NCBI RefSeq assembly: GCF_004359965.1
Contig: NZ_SMRQ01000004.1
Location: forward strand, 1 to 64,000
Length of the DNA: 64,000 nucleotides
Reading direction: 5' to 3'
DNA from: Cognatilysobacter segetis
Lineage (GTDB): Bacteria > Pseudomonadota > Gammaproteobacteria > Xanthomonadales > Xanthomonadaceae
The position numbers and the translations under genes were made by a program. The number at the start of each line of letters is the position of its first letter. Position 1 is the stretch's first letter. Under the pieces are notes generated by a model, which was given only the letters and a program-made list of their open reading frames with translations, was not told the origin of the DNA and ran no database searches. This document shows positions 1 through 8,400 of the stretch, piece after piece.

Positions 1-98
1 CGCGCCACGGCTTCCGCAACTATCCGCTCGAGTGGTGGCATTACACGCTCGACCTCGGCCCGTCGCTGCCACCGCTGCTGGACGTGCCGGTTCGATGA
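1..98 (+). CDS. D-alanyl-D-alanine dipeptidase (VanX/DdpX type), 3' end only
   Basis: The gene enters from the left edge; its frame opens at base 3 and stops at the TGA at 96-98, leaving about 31 residues. These include NYPLEWWHYTL, the tail motif of M15D zinc dipeptidases, in which the Glu-x-x-His element supplies the catalytic Glu and a zinc-binding His. The family hydrolyses D-Ala-D-Ala. The stop overlaps the next start (ATGA), so it is translationally coupled to the D-amino acid oxidoreductase, which could oxidise the D-Ala released. The N-terminus, and so export or cytoplasmic location, is not visible. Confidence 0.8.
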   Translation, partial: RHGFRNYPLEWWHYTLDLGPSLPPLLDVPVR

Positions 99-1345
99 GC
101 GCCACGCGGACCGCATCGGTCGCGGTGGTCGGCGCCGGCATCGTGGGGCTGTCCTGCGCGCACGCGCTGATGCAGCGCGGCTACGACTGCACGGTGGTGG
201 ATGCACGCGGGCCCGGCGAAGCGACGTCGTTCGGCAACGCGGGCTCGATCTCCGTCGGCAACGTGCTGCCGCAGTCCACGCCGGGCATCCTGCGCAAGGG
301 CCTGCGCATGCTCGCCGACCCGCTGTCGCCCCTGAAGCTCGACTGGCCGCGCTGGCCGCACTACGCGCGCTGGCTCGTCGATTTCGTGCGCAATGGGCGG
401 GCCGAGGCGGTGGCGCCGATCATCGACGCGCTGCACGCGCTCAACGCCGCCGCGCGCGACGCCTGGATCGACCTGGCCGCCGACATCGGCGCCGACGACC
501 TGCTCGCGCACACGGGCTACCTGCACGTCTACAGCGAGGATGCGAGCTTCGCCGCCGGCGCCTGGGAACGTGCCCTGATGCAGGAGCGGCGCGTGCGTTT
601 CGACGTGCTGGACGGCGCGGAGCTGCGATCGCTCGAGCCCGGCATCGGCGCGGGCTTCCGGCACGCCGTGTTCCAGCGCGACGCACTCGCCATGCGTGAT
701 CCGGGTCGGTTCTGCACGCGACTGGCCGATGCGCTGGTCGCGCGCGGCATGCGCAGCGTCGTCGCGAACGTGTCGGCCATCGAGCCGACCGCAGGCGGCT
801 ACGTTCTGCGCGGCGACACGGGCGACCTGCGCGCCGACAAGGTGGTGATCGCCGGCGGCGTGTGGAGCAACCGCCTGCTCGCACCGTTCGGGCGGCGCGT
901 CCCGGTCGTGCCCGCACGCGGCTACCACCTGATGTATCCGCCGCAGGAAGCGCCCGTGGTCGGCCGCCCGACGCTCTGGGCCGAACGCTACATGGTGGTG
1001 TCGCCGATGCGCGCGGGCATCCGCATGACCAGCATCAAGGAACTCACCGCGCTCGATACCGCGCCGCGCTTCGGCCTGATCCACCGGCTCGATGGCGAAG
1101 CGCGCAAGCTGTTCCCCGCGCTCGCCGCCGCGCCCGCCTCGGAGTGGGCGGGCCTGCGCCCCTGTACACCGGACTCGCTGCCGGTCATCGACCGCGTCGG
1201 CGACGCCGAGGTGTGGCTCGCCACCGGCCACGGCCACCTCGGCCTGACGCAGGCACCGATCACCGGGCGGCTGGTCGCCGAGAGCATGTCCGGCGTGCCG
1301 ACGTCGCTGCCGCTCGCGCCGTACCGGATCGACCGCTTCCGCTGA
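95..1345 (+). CDS. FAD-dependent D-amino acid dehydrogenase (DadA-like)
   Basis: A 416-aa DAO-family flavoprotein. The N-terminus carries the dinucleotide-binding GxGxxG loop (VVGAGIVGLS, about residues 12-21), and the C-terminus has the second FAD-contacting segment, with GLRPCTPDSLPVID and GHGHLGLT as in DadA and glycine oxidase. The family oxidatively deaminates D-amino acids, classically D-alanine to pyruvate and ammonia, passing electrons to the respiratory chain. The ATG at 95 was chosen because it overlaps the upstream dipeptidase stop; the open frame runs further up but only through dipeptidase coding. Hydroxyproline-type substrates cannot be excluded from sequence. The D-Ala-D-Ala dipeptidase neighbour favours D-Ala. 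Confidence 0.85.
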   Translation: MSATRTASVAVVGAGIVGLSCAHALMQRGYDCTVVDARGPGEATSFGNAGSISVGNVLPQSTPGILRKGLRMLADPLSPLKLDWPRWPHYARWLVDFVRNGRAEAVAPIIDALHALNAAARDAWIDLAADIGADDLLAHTGYLHVYSEDASFAAGAWERALMQERRVRFDVLDGAELRSLEPGIGAGFRHAVFQRDALAMRDPGRFCTRLADALVARGMRSVVANVSAIEPTAGGYVLRGDTGDLRADKVVIAGGVWSNRLLAPFGRRVPVVPARGYHLMYPPQEAPVVGRPTLWAERYMVVSPMRAGIRMTSIKELTALDTAPRFGLIHRLDGEARKLFPALAAAPASEWAGLRPCTPDSLPVIDRVGDAEVWLATGHGHLGLTQAPITGRLVAESMSGVPTSLPLAPYRIDRFR

Positions 1346-1378
1346 CCGGCATCGGGGCGTCCGGCAAGCGCGTGGCGG

Positions 1379-2401
1379 TCATGCGGCCGGGTCGGCCATC
1401 GCCAGCGCGGCGATGCGCCGGGCCAGGTCGTAGGGCTCGGGATCGTTGCGGTTGGTGAGCAGCACGACGGTCAGGCGCCGGCGGGGATAGCGCACGATCA
1501 CGTTGCGGAAGCCGATCGATTCGCCCGAATGCCAGAGCGTCTCGCCGCTCACCCGCCAGCCGTAGCCGTAGCGCACGCCGGGATCGTCGGTATCGGTGGC
1601 GGGCGTGAATGCCAGGCGCCAGCTGGCGGCCTTGAGCAGGCGTTCGTCGTAGAGCGCCGCATCCCATCGCGCGAGATCGTCGATCGAGGAATAGATGCCG
1701 CCGTCGCCCAGCACCGCGCTGGTCGCATCCTGGTCGGTGCGGCGCCATGCGCCCCGCTCGAAGCTGTAGCCGTAGGCGCGATCGGCGACGCCGGATCGGC
1801 GCGCCTCGTAGGCCAGCGTGCGTTCCATGCCCAGCGGCAGGAACACGCGCTCGCGCAGGAAGTCCGCATGGCGCTGGCCGGACGCACGCTCGACGACGAG
1901 CGCGAGCAACGCATAGCCGCTGTTGCTGTAGCGGTACGCGGTTCCGGGCGCGAAATACATCTGCTCGCGCGCCTCGAGCAGGCGCAGCACGTCGAGGTCC
2001 TGCACCTGCTGCGGGTCGGCCGGATCCATCAGCGCCTCGTAATCGAGGAGCCCGGAGGTATGCGTGAGCAGGTGGTGCAGCGTGACCGTGTCGGCGGCCG
2101 CCGGCAGCGTGGGCAGCCACGCCCGCACGCGGTCGTCCAGGCGCAGTCGGCCGCGCTCGGCGAGCAGCAGGATCGCCGCCGCGGTGAACTGCTTGCTCAC
2201 CGACGCCAGCCGGTAGTTCGTGCGCGGCGTGGTCGCCGCGCCGGCCTCGAGGTCCGCCAGCCCATAGGCGCGGCGCACGATCGGCACGCCATCGCGGAGC
2301 ACCAGCAGCGACGCGCCGGGCACGTCGCCGGTGTAGTCGCGCATCAACGCGTAGACCTGCGGGTCGAGCGTCGACGTTCGCACGCCGCAGGCCGTGGTCA
2401 T
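1379..2401 (-). CDS. Serine hydrolase, class C beta-lactamase/DD-peptidase fold (copy A)
   Basis: A 340-aa PF00144-type enzyme. The three active-site elements are present: SVSK (SxxK nucleophile, about residue 70), YSNSGY (YxN) and HSGES in the KTG position near the C-terminus. The family includes DD-peptidases, D-aminopeptidases and esterases. The ATG at 2401 overlaps the stop of the preceding gene (ATGA), so the pair is coupled. From this start there is no signal peptide, but a GTG nine codons upstream (2428) would add a short hydrophobic stretch ending in TTAC, which resembles a lipobox; location is therefore open. It is the last gene of the minus operon and probably acts on D-amino-acid peptides, given its neighbours. 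Confidence 0.8.
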   Translation of the reverse strand: MTTACGVRTSTLDPQVYALMRDYTGDVPGASLLVLRDGVPIVRRAYGLADLEAGAATTPRTNYRLASVSKQFTAAAILLLAERGRLRLDDRVRAWLPTLPAAADTVTLHHLLTHTSGLLDYEALMDPADPQQVQDLDVLRLLEAREQMYFAPGTAYRYSNSGYALLALVVERASGQRHADFLRERVFLPLGMERTLAYEARRSGVADRAYGYSFERGAWRRTDQDATSAVLGDGGIYSSIDDLARWDAALYDERLLKAASWRLAFTPATDTDDPGVRYGYGWRVSGETLWHSGESIGFRNVIVRYPRRRLTVVLLTNRNDPEPYDLARRIAALAMADPAA

Positions 2402-3960
2402 CGGGAAGGCGATCGCGGCGACGGGCACGCGCCGGCGCGCTCGAACGCGAGGTCCTCGAAGTCGTAGCTGAAGTCGGCCTGCGGATCGACCTTGCCCAGG
2501 CGCAGCGCGGGCCCGCCCGAGGTCCCGAAGTCGAGCCAGGCTTCCGCATCGACGCTCGGGTCGTTCCAGTCCACCAGCCAACGGTCGCCGACGCGCTGCA
2601 CGATGCCGTCCAGCATCGGCGACCTGGCGGCGCGAAAGCGCACCCGGTCGCCTTCGTCGCAGAGCGACACGTCGCCGAACCACGGGTCGCGGTAGACCCC
2701 GAGCCGGGACGCGAGCTCCGCCCCGCGTGCCGGGCGGCGGCGAGACGTGTCGGGCGCCTTCTCCGAGGCGCCGCGGCCGGCATCCTCGGCGTCGAGCAGC
2801 GCGGCGTAGTGGCCGACGGTGAGCGCGGGGGCGTGCGCGGTGTAGTGCTTGACCAGCGCCTGCGTGAGCACGGTGCGCGCGGCCTCGCCCTCGCCATTGG
2901 TGAGGATGACGAACCCGACCTTGCGATCCGGCAGCATCGTCACCGCGGAATACATGCCCATCAGCGTGCCGGTATGGGCCACCTTGAACACGCCGTCGAC
3001 GTCGGATAGGCGCCAGCCGTAACCGTAGGCGGAGACGTGGCTGCCGTCCCAGTCGCGCATCCGCGCCGACAGCGGCATCGGCATCTGCGGCGCCCAGACC
3101 GCATTGCGCTGCGCGGTCGACAGCCAGCCCGCCGATGCGCCTTCGGGCGACAGCCACGCGCGCACCCAGGTCAGCATGTCGTCGAGGCTGCAGCGGATGC
3201 CGCCGGCCGCCTCCATCGTGCTGGTGCGCACCTGCGCGCCGTCCGCGCGCACGGGCACGTTGCGATCCCCCTGGCGCATGTGCGGTTGCGCGACGTTGCC
3301 GACCGCATCCGCGTTCCAGTCGCCGACGCGGCAGCGCGTCATGCCCAGCGGTTCGAACACCTCGCGGCGCACGAGCGTCTCGTACGGCGCGCCGCCGGCC
3401 ACGGCCGCGACTTCGCCGGCGACGATGTACAGCAGGTTGTCGTAGGCATAGCGCGACCGGAAGCTGTACTGCGGCTTGAGGTAGCCGAGGCCGTGCAGGA
3501 TGTCGGCGCGCGTGAACGTGTTCGGCTCGGGCCAGAGCATGAGGTCGCCGGCGCCCGCGGGCAGCCCGCTGTTGTGGATGAGCAGGTCGCGCACCTGCAT
3601 CTCGCGCGTCACCCAGGCATCGTGCATGCGGAACTGCGGCAGGTACTTCACCACGGGGTCGTCCCACCGCAGCTTGCCGGCGTCGACCAGCCGCGCGAGC
3701 GTCGCCGCCGTCATCGCCTTGGTGTTGGACGCGATCTTGAACAGCGTCTTCGCGTCGACCTTCGCCCCGCCGCCGGCCACGAGCTCGCCGGCCGTGCGCG
3801 TGTACACGACCTTGCCGTCCTCGACGACGCCGACCGCCAGCCCGGGCAGGCGGTAGCGCGCCATCGTGGCGTCGAAGGCGGCGTCGAAGGCAGGGTCCGC
3901 GGCGTTCGCGGCGCAGGGCAGCCACAGCGCCAGCAAGAGGAGGCATCCAATCTTCTTCAT
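2398..3960 (-). CDS. Exported serine hydrolase, class C beta-lactamase fold with C-terminal DUF3471-like domain (copy B)
   Basis: A 520-aa protein with a clear signal peptide (MKKIGCLLLL... ending in ANA). The catalytic domain has SNTK as the SxxK motif, YDN as YxN and HTG near residue 340. About 150 further residues form a C-terminal beta domain of the kind often attached to PF00144 peptidases. It probably works in the periplasm on D-amino-acid peptides, although esterase activity cannot be ruled out. Its start overlaps the end of lysA (3957-3960) and its stop overlaps copy A, giving three tightly coupled genes. The two hydrolases are only distantly alike, so they are not a recent duplication. 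Confidence 0.82.
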   Translation of the reverse strand: MKKIGCLLLLALWLPCAANAADPAFDAAFDATMARYRLPGLAVGVVEDGKVVYTRTAGELVAGGGAKVDAKTLFKIASNTKAMTAATLARLVDAGKLRWDDPVVKYLPQFRMHDAWVTREMQVRDLLIHNSGLPAGAGDLMLWPEPNTFTRADILHGLGYLKPQYSFRSRYAYDNLLYIVAGEVAAVAGGAPYETLVRREVFEPLGMTRCRVGDWNADAVGNVAQPHMRQGDRNVPVRADGAQVRTSTMEAAGGIRCSLDDMLTWVRAWLSPEGASAGWLSTAQRNAVWAPQMPMPLSARMRDWDGSHVSAYGYGWRLSDVDGVFKVAHTGTLMGMYSAVTMLPDRKVGFVILTNGEGEAARTVLTQALVKHYTAHAPALTVGHYAALLDAEDAGRGASEKAPDTSRRRPARGAELASRLGVYRDPWFGDVSLCDEGDRVRFRAARSPMLDGIVQRVGDRWLVDWNDPSVDAEAWLDFGTSGGPALRLGKVDPQADFSYDFEDLAFERAGACPSPRSPSR

Positions 3961-5225
3961 GCGACGCTCCAGGCGGTCGGCAGGTGTTCGTTCTCGGCCA
4001 TCTGCGCCAGGCTCTGGCGACGCCGCACCACGGCGTAGCGGCCCTCGTCCAGCAGCACTTCGGCCAGCAGCGGGCGCGAGTTGTAGTTCGAACTCATCGA
4101 TGCGCCGTACGCGCCGGCGCCGGCGATCAGCACGAGGTCGCCCGCTTCGCAGCGCGGCAGGTCGCGGTCGCGCGCGAAGGTGTCGCCCGTCTCGCAGACC
4201 GGCCCGACCACGTCGTAGCGCGCGCGTGGTCGCCCACCCTCGTGCAGCACGTGGATGTCGTGCCACGCGTCGTACAGCGCGGGGCGCTGCAGGTCGTTCA
4301 TGGCGGCGTCGAGGACCAGGAATTCGCGCTCTCGCCCCGCCTTGACCCGCACGACCCGCGTCACCAGCACACCGGCCTCGGCGACGAGATAACGGCCCGG
4401 CTCCAGCACGATGCGCCCGTCGAAGCCGTGCAGCTGGCGGCGGATCGCGCCGACGTAATCGGCGGGATCGATCGGCCGGTCCATGCCGGCGCGATAGGCC
4501 ACGCCCAGCCCGCCGCCGACGTCGATGCTCGCGATGCGATGCCCGGCCGCCGCCAGTTCGCGCCAGAACGCCGCCAGGCGGGACATCGCCTGCTCGAACG
4601 GCGCCAGCTCGAGGATCTGCGAGCCGATGTGCGCATGCAGGCCGTCGAGCCGTACGTCGGGCCAGTGCGCGGCATCGGCGAACCAGCGCCGCGCCTCGTC
4701 GATGTCGACCCCGAACTTGTTCTCGGCCTTCCCGGTGGAGATCTTCGCGTGGGTGCGCGCGTCCACGTCGGGATTCACGCGCACCGCGGCATGCGCGACC
4801 ACGCCGCAGGCGCGTGCCACGGCCTGCAGCAGCGACAACTCGTCGGCCGACTCGACGTTGAACTTCCAGACCCCGGCATCGATCGCCGCGGCCATCTCGT
4901 CCGCGGTCTTGCCGACACCGGAAAACACGATGCTCGAGCCGGGAATGCCGGCCCGACGCGCGCGCCACAGCTCACCGGCCGACACGATGTCGGCGCCGAC
5001 GCCGAGTCCGGCCATCAGGTGCAGCACGCCTATGTTCGGGTTCGCCTTGACCGCGAAGCACAGCTGCGCGTCGAGGCCGGCGAGCGCGCGCTGCAGGCCC
5101 TCGACACGGCGACGGATCGCGTCCGCCGAATAGGCGTAGAACGGGGTGGGCACGCAGGCGGACAGCGCGTGCAGGTCGACGCCGTCGAGCGAGGCCGACG
5201 GCATGCAGGTCGGATTTCCGGTCAC
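3957..5225 (-). CDS. lysA: Diaminopimelate decarboxylase, stand-alone
   Basis: A 422-aa PLP enzyme of the fold-III decarboxylase family converting meso-diaminopimelate to L-lysine and CO2. The PLP-lysine motif FAVKANPN is near residue 58, the glycine-rich phosphate loop DVGGGLG near 240, the active-site cysteine in CETGDTF near 340, and a YGASMSSNYN-like C-terminal motif is present. The GTG at 5225 gives the longest plausible protein; an ATG at 5204 (MPSAS) is the alternative. Its place between a TonB receptor and two D-peptide hydrolases, not in a lysine biosynthetic operon, suggests a catabolic use: disposing of diaminopimelate released from peptidoglycan stems. Confidence 0.92.
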   Translation of the reverse strand: MTGNPTCMPSASLDGVDLHALSACVPTPFYAYSADAIRRRVEGLQRALAGLDAQLCFAVKANPNIGVLHLMAGLGVGADIVSAGELWRARRAGIPGSSIVFSGVGKTADEMAAAIDAGVWKFNVESADELSLLQAVARACGVVAHAAVRVNPDVDARTHAKISTGKAENKFGVDIDEARRWFADAAHWPDVRLDGLHAHIGSQILELAPFEQAMSRLAAFWRELAAAGHRIASIDVGGGLGVAYRAGMDRPIDPADYVGAIRRQLHGFDGRIVLEPGRYLVAEAGVLVTRVVRVKAGREREFLVLDAAMNDLQRPALYDAWHDIHVLHEGGRPRARYDVVGPVCETGDTFARDRDLPRCEAGDLVLIAGAGAYGASMSSNYNSRPLLAEVLLDEGRYAVVRRRQSLAQMAENEHLPTAWSVA

Positions 5226-5310
5226 GGCATCGACGTCGGAAGGCGCGGCGGCGGCCCCGGGACCGCGGCCGCCGGGCAGGCCGGCGACCGCGTCCGGGTC
5301 ACGGTGCGTG

Positions 5311-8300
5311 TCAGAAGTTCCAGGTCAGCACCAGCTGCGCATAGCGCGGTGACTGCCACGCGGTGCCGGTGCCGAACGTGGGGCGGTAGACGCCCGGCTG
5401 CCGCTCGTAGCGGCCACGCACGTTCACCACCTGCTGCTGGTTGAGCAGGTTGAACACCGAGAAGCGCACCTTCAGGTCCATGTCCTCGACCGGCAGCGTC
5501 CAGGTCACGTTCGCGCCGAGGTTGTACGTCCACGGCATGCGGCCGAACGCGCCGCGCTCGGAGAACTCGTAAACGCGCTGGCTGTTCGGGCCGGTGCAGT
5601 TCTGCACGCAGATCCAGCCGGTGCCGCCGCCGCTGCCCTCGCTCGTGTAGCTGGCGACGCTGTCCTCGCCCGGCCAGGACGTGCCGAACGCGGTGATCGG
5701 GCCGCCGGAGAGCGCGGTGAACGTGGCGCCGAGCAGCCACTGTTCGCTGACCTTGTAGCTGCCGCGCAGCTTCACCTGGTGCTCGTGGTCGTTGAACAGC
5801 ACGCCGTAGCGCTCGGTGTTGGCCGGATGATCCCAGTGCTGGACCATGCCGGTGTCGCCGTAGTTGGTGTCGGAATTCACCGGGCCTTCGTGGTTGCCCT
5901 CCGACTTCGACCACAGGTACGACGCGTTGAACGCCCACTTGTCGTCCCAGGCGCGGTCGATCTGGAACTCCACCGCCTTGTAGGTACGGCGCGGCTTGGA
6001 GTAGCCGATGATCCGGTTCGTGCCCGCGGTGATGTAGCCCTCCTTCGAGGTATCGATCGTCACCCAGCCGTCCTGCGCGCAGCCCATCGCACGGGTGCCC
6101 CACAGCGTGAGCGTGTCGCCCGGGTTGGCGATCGGGAACAGGTTGCCGTGGCGCACGCCGCAGAGCGCGTTGATGCGAACGTCGTCGACGGCGTTCGTCA
6201 TGTCGCGGTAGGTGGCGTTGACGCCCCAGGACCAGGCGCGGTTGATCATGCTCTGGAAGCCCAGGATGAACTCGTCCTGGTAGACGGCCTTGAGGTCCTG
6301 GTCGACGCTCTGGCGCAGGTCGCCCGCGCTGACGTTGAACTGGTCGTCCACCGGGCCGATCTGCGTGCCCAGGCGGGGCTGCATGTAGGTCGAGCCGGTG
6401 ACCGGGTTGACCTGCTGGGTGAAGCCGTCGAGCACGTAGAACGTGCGCTCGTCGGTCAGGCCGCCGGCGAAGGTGTAGTTGATGTTGTTGGTGATCGGCA
6501 GGTAGTAGCGGCCGGCGTTGCCGAACAGCTTCGTGCTGCCGTCGGCCTTCATGTCCCAGGAGAAGCCGACGCGCGGCGACACCAGGTTGTCCATCTTGAT
6601 GAAGCTGGCGCCGGTGGCGGTCTTGTTGTCGAAGCCGTCCACGCGCACGCCGAGGTTGAGCATGAACGTCGGCGTGATGTTCCAGATGTCCTCGAGGTAC
6701 CACGCGTTCGCGACGGTCTCGAACACGCCGCCATCGACGCGCTTGCGTCCCATGACGATCGCGTTCACGCCGGCAGGCACCGCCGCGCCGTTGTCGAGCA
6801 CGGTGCCGGGCGCACGCGAGTAGATCGTGTAGCGCATGCCGGTCGGACCCGGGTAACCCGTGGTGCGGTCGGTGCTCATCTGCTCGCGGTCGAGGCCGAA
6901 GCGCAGCAGGTGGCTGCCCAGCGTCCATTCGAAGTCGAGGCGGCCGACCTTGCGCTCGTCGTGGTGGTCGACCACCGACGCGGAGGTGCTCGGATGGCAG
7001 CTGACCGGCGGCCGGCCCATCGCGGCGTAGGCGCCGTTGTAGCTGGAGTCGACGATCACCTGCGAGCAGAGCTCGTCGGCGGAGGACGCGACCAGGCTCT
7101 GCGTGCGGTTGAAGCCGTACATCGCCTTGGCGACGAAGTTCTCGCCGAACTGGCCGGTGTAGGTCAGCGAGCCGTTGCGGCCGCCGCTTTCGTTGGTGCT
7201 GTCGCCCACGCGCGCGCCGCGCTCGCCGGTGTCCCAGTTATAGGCGTAGGTGGTGCTCTCGGACTTGCCTTCGTCGGAGAAGGCGAGCAGTTCGAGGCGA
7301 TGGTCGTCGGTGATGTTCCAGTCGAGCTTGGTGCCCCAGAACCCGTTGTTGAACCCGCCGTCGAACCAGTTGGCGCCGTTGTTGTCGGTGTTGCCGGCGT
7401 TGTCGTGGCGCTGTTCGTACATCGCGAACATGAAGAGCTTGTCCTTCACCAGCGGTCCGCTGGCCCAGACGTTGGCCTTCATGAAGCTGTCCTTGTCGCG
7501 GCTGGAGCGGTAGTACACGGGCACGCGCTTGCCGCTGGCATCGAGGTCGTAGAACTCGTGGTCGTCGGCGGGCGCGCGCCAGGCGTTCGGCTCGAACGTC
7601 AGCTCGACGCCACCCTTCACTTCGTTGGTGCCGCGGCGCGTGACCGCGTTGATCACGCCGCCGGTGCTGCGGCCGAACTCCACCGAGTAGCCGCCGGTCT
7701 TGACCTGGAATTCCTGGAAGAACGCGAAGGGCGCGGACGAGAAGCTCTGCCGGCGGTAGAAATCGGTGACGTTCAGTCCGTTGATGAAGACGGAGTTCTC
7801 GGCGATCGACGAGCCGCCGAAGGAGATCCCGCCGAGCGACGAGTTGCCGACGATGACGCCGGGCGCGAGCAGCGCGACGGAGCCGAGGTCCTGCGCGACC
7901 GGCAACCGCGCGATGTCCTCGCGGGTCACGTTCGTGGCGCTTTCGGTCGAGTACACATCCACGCGGTTGACCACCCGCGAGCCCACGACCTGCACGGAGT
8001 CGAGGCTGCGCATGCCGCCTTCGCCGCCGAGGTTGACCGTCGTGGTGCCGCCGAGCGACACGCTGGCCTGCACCGGCGCGCCGACCGCTTGGCCGTTGCG
8101 CACCACCTGCACCGTGTAGTCGCCGACCGGCAACTGAGTGAGGCGGTAGCTGCCGTCGCTGCCCACCGTCACGCTGCGGCTCACCCCGGTAGCGGGGTTG
8201 GTGATCGTGATCTGGTCGCCCGCGCTCGCGCGGCCGGCCACGGCGCCGGTCGCACTCTGTGCCATGACGACGGGCGCCATCGCGCCCAGGCATGCACCCA

Positions 8301-8358
8301 ATGCGACGCAGAGCGCGCCCTTCTTCAACCCCTTCGACAGCGACCGCTTGCCTTTCAT
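5311..8358 (-). CDS. TonB-dependent outer-membrane receptor, Oar-like with N-terminal carboxypeptidase-regulatory domain
   Basis: A 1015-aa receptor. The signal peptide ends in VVMAQS. Residues about 35-115 form a carboxypeptidase-regulatory-like beta-sandwich (GSYRLTQLPVGDYTV). A plug domain follows (DIARLPVAQDLGSVALLAPGV), with the FGRSTGGVINAVTRRG segment typical of Oar proteins, then a large 22-strand barrel ending in WNF, the terminal aromatic signal for outer-membrane insertion. Such receptors import large or peptide-like ligands. It sits 42 bp below the transglutaminase-like gene and 85 bp above lysA, which suggests cell-wall peptides or other peptides as ligand. The substrate is inferred from context only. 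Confidence 0.88.
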   Translation of the reverse strand: MKGKRSLSKGLKKGALCVALGACLGAMAPVVMAQSATGAVAGRASAGDQITITNPATGVSRSVTVGSDGSYRLTQLPVGDYTVQVVRNGQAVGAPVQASVSLGGTTTVNLGGEGGMRSLDSVQVVGSRVVNRVDVYSTESATNVTREDIARLPVAQDLGSVALLAPGVIVGNSSLGGISFGGSSIAENSVFINGLNVTDFYRRQSFSSAPFAFFQEFQVKTGGYSVEFGRSTGGVINAVTRRGTNEVKGGVELTFEPNAWRAPADDHEFYDLDASGKRVPVYYRSSRDKDSFMKANVWASGPLVKDKLFMFAMYEQRHDNAGNTDNNGANWFDGGFNNGFWGTKLDWNITDDHRLELLAFSDEGKSESTTYAYNWDTGERGARVGDSTNESGGRNGSLTYTGQFGENFVAKAMYGFNRTQSLVASSADELCSQVIVDSSYNGAYAAMGRPPVSCHPSTSASVVDHHDERKVGRLDFEWTLGSHLLRFGLDREQMSTDRTTGYPGPTGMRYTIYSRAPGTVLDNGAAVPAGVNAIVMGRKRVDGGVFETVANAWYLEDIWNITPTFMLNLGVRVDGFDNKTATGASFIKMDNLVSPRVGFSWDMKADGSTKLFGNAGRYYLPITNNINYTFAGGLTDERTFYVLDGFTQQVNPVTGSTYMQPRLGTQIGPVDDQFNVSAGDLRQSVDQDLKAVYQDEFILGFQSMINRAWSWGVNATYRDMTNAVDDVRINALCGVRHGNLFPIANPGDTLTLWGTRAMGCAQDGWVTIDTSKEGYITAGTNRIIGYSKPRRTYKAVEFQIDRAWDDKWAFNASYLWSKSEGNHEGPVNSDTNYGDTGMVQHWDHPANTERYGVLFNDHEHQVKLRGSYKVSEQWLLGATFTALSGGPITAFGTSWPGEDSVASYTSEGSGGGTGWICVQNCTGPNSQRVYEFSERGAFGRMPWTYNLGANVTWTLPVEDMDLKVRFSVFNLLNQQQVVNVRGRYERQPGVYRPTFGTGTAWQSPRYAQLVLTWNF

Positions 8359-8400
8359 GTCCCCTCCAGCGCGTGATGTGCGAACCGTGAGCCGCGGGCG

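Noticed and set aside
1379-4968. Apparent fusions of 855 and 856 residues on the minus strand joining serine hydrolases and lysA
   Set aside because: The extra N-terminal parts are the neighbouring genes read in the wrong frame. Each gene has its own start overlapping the previous stop by four bases.
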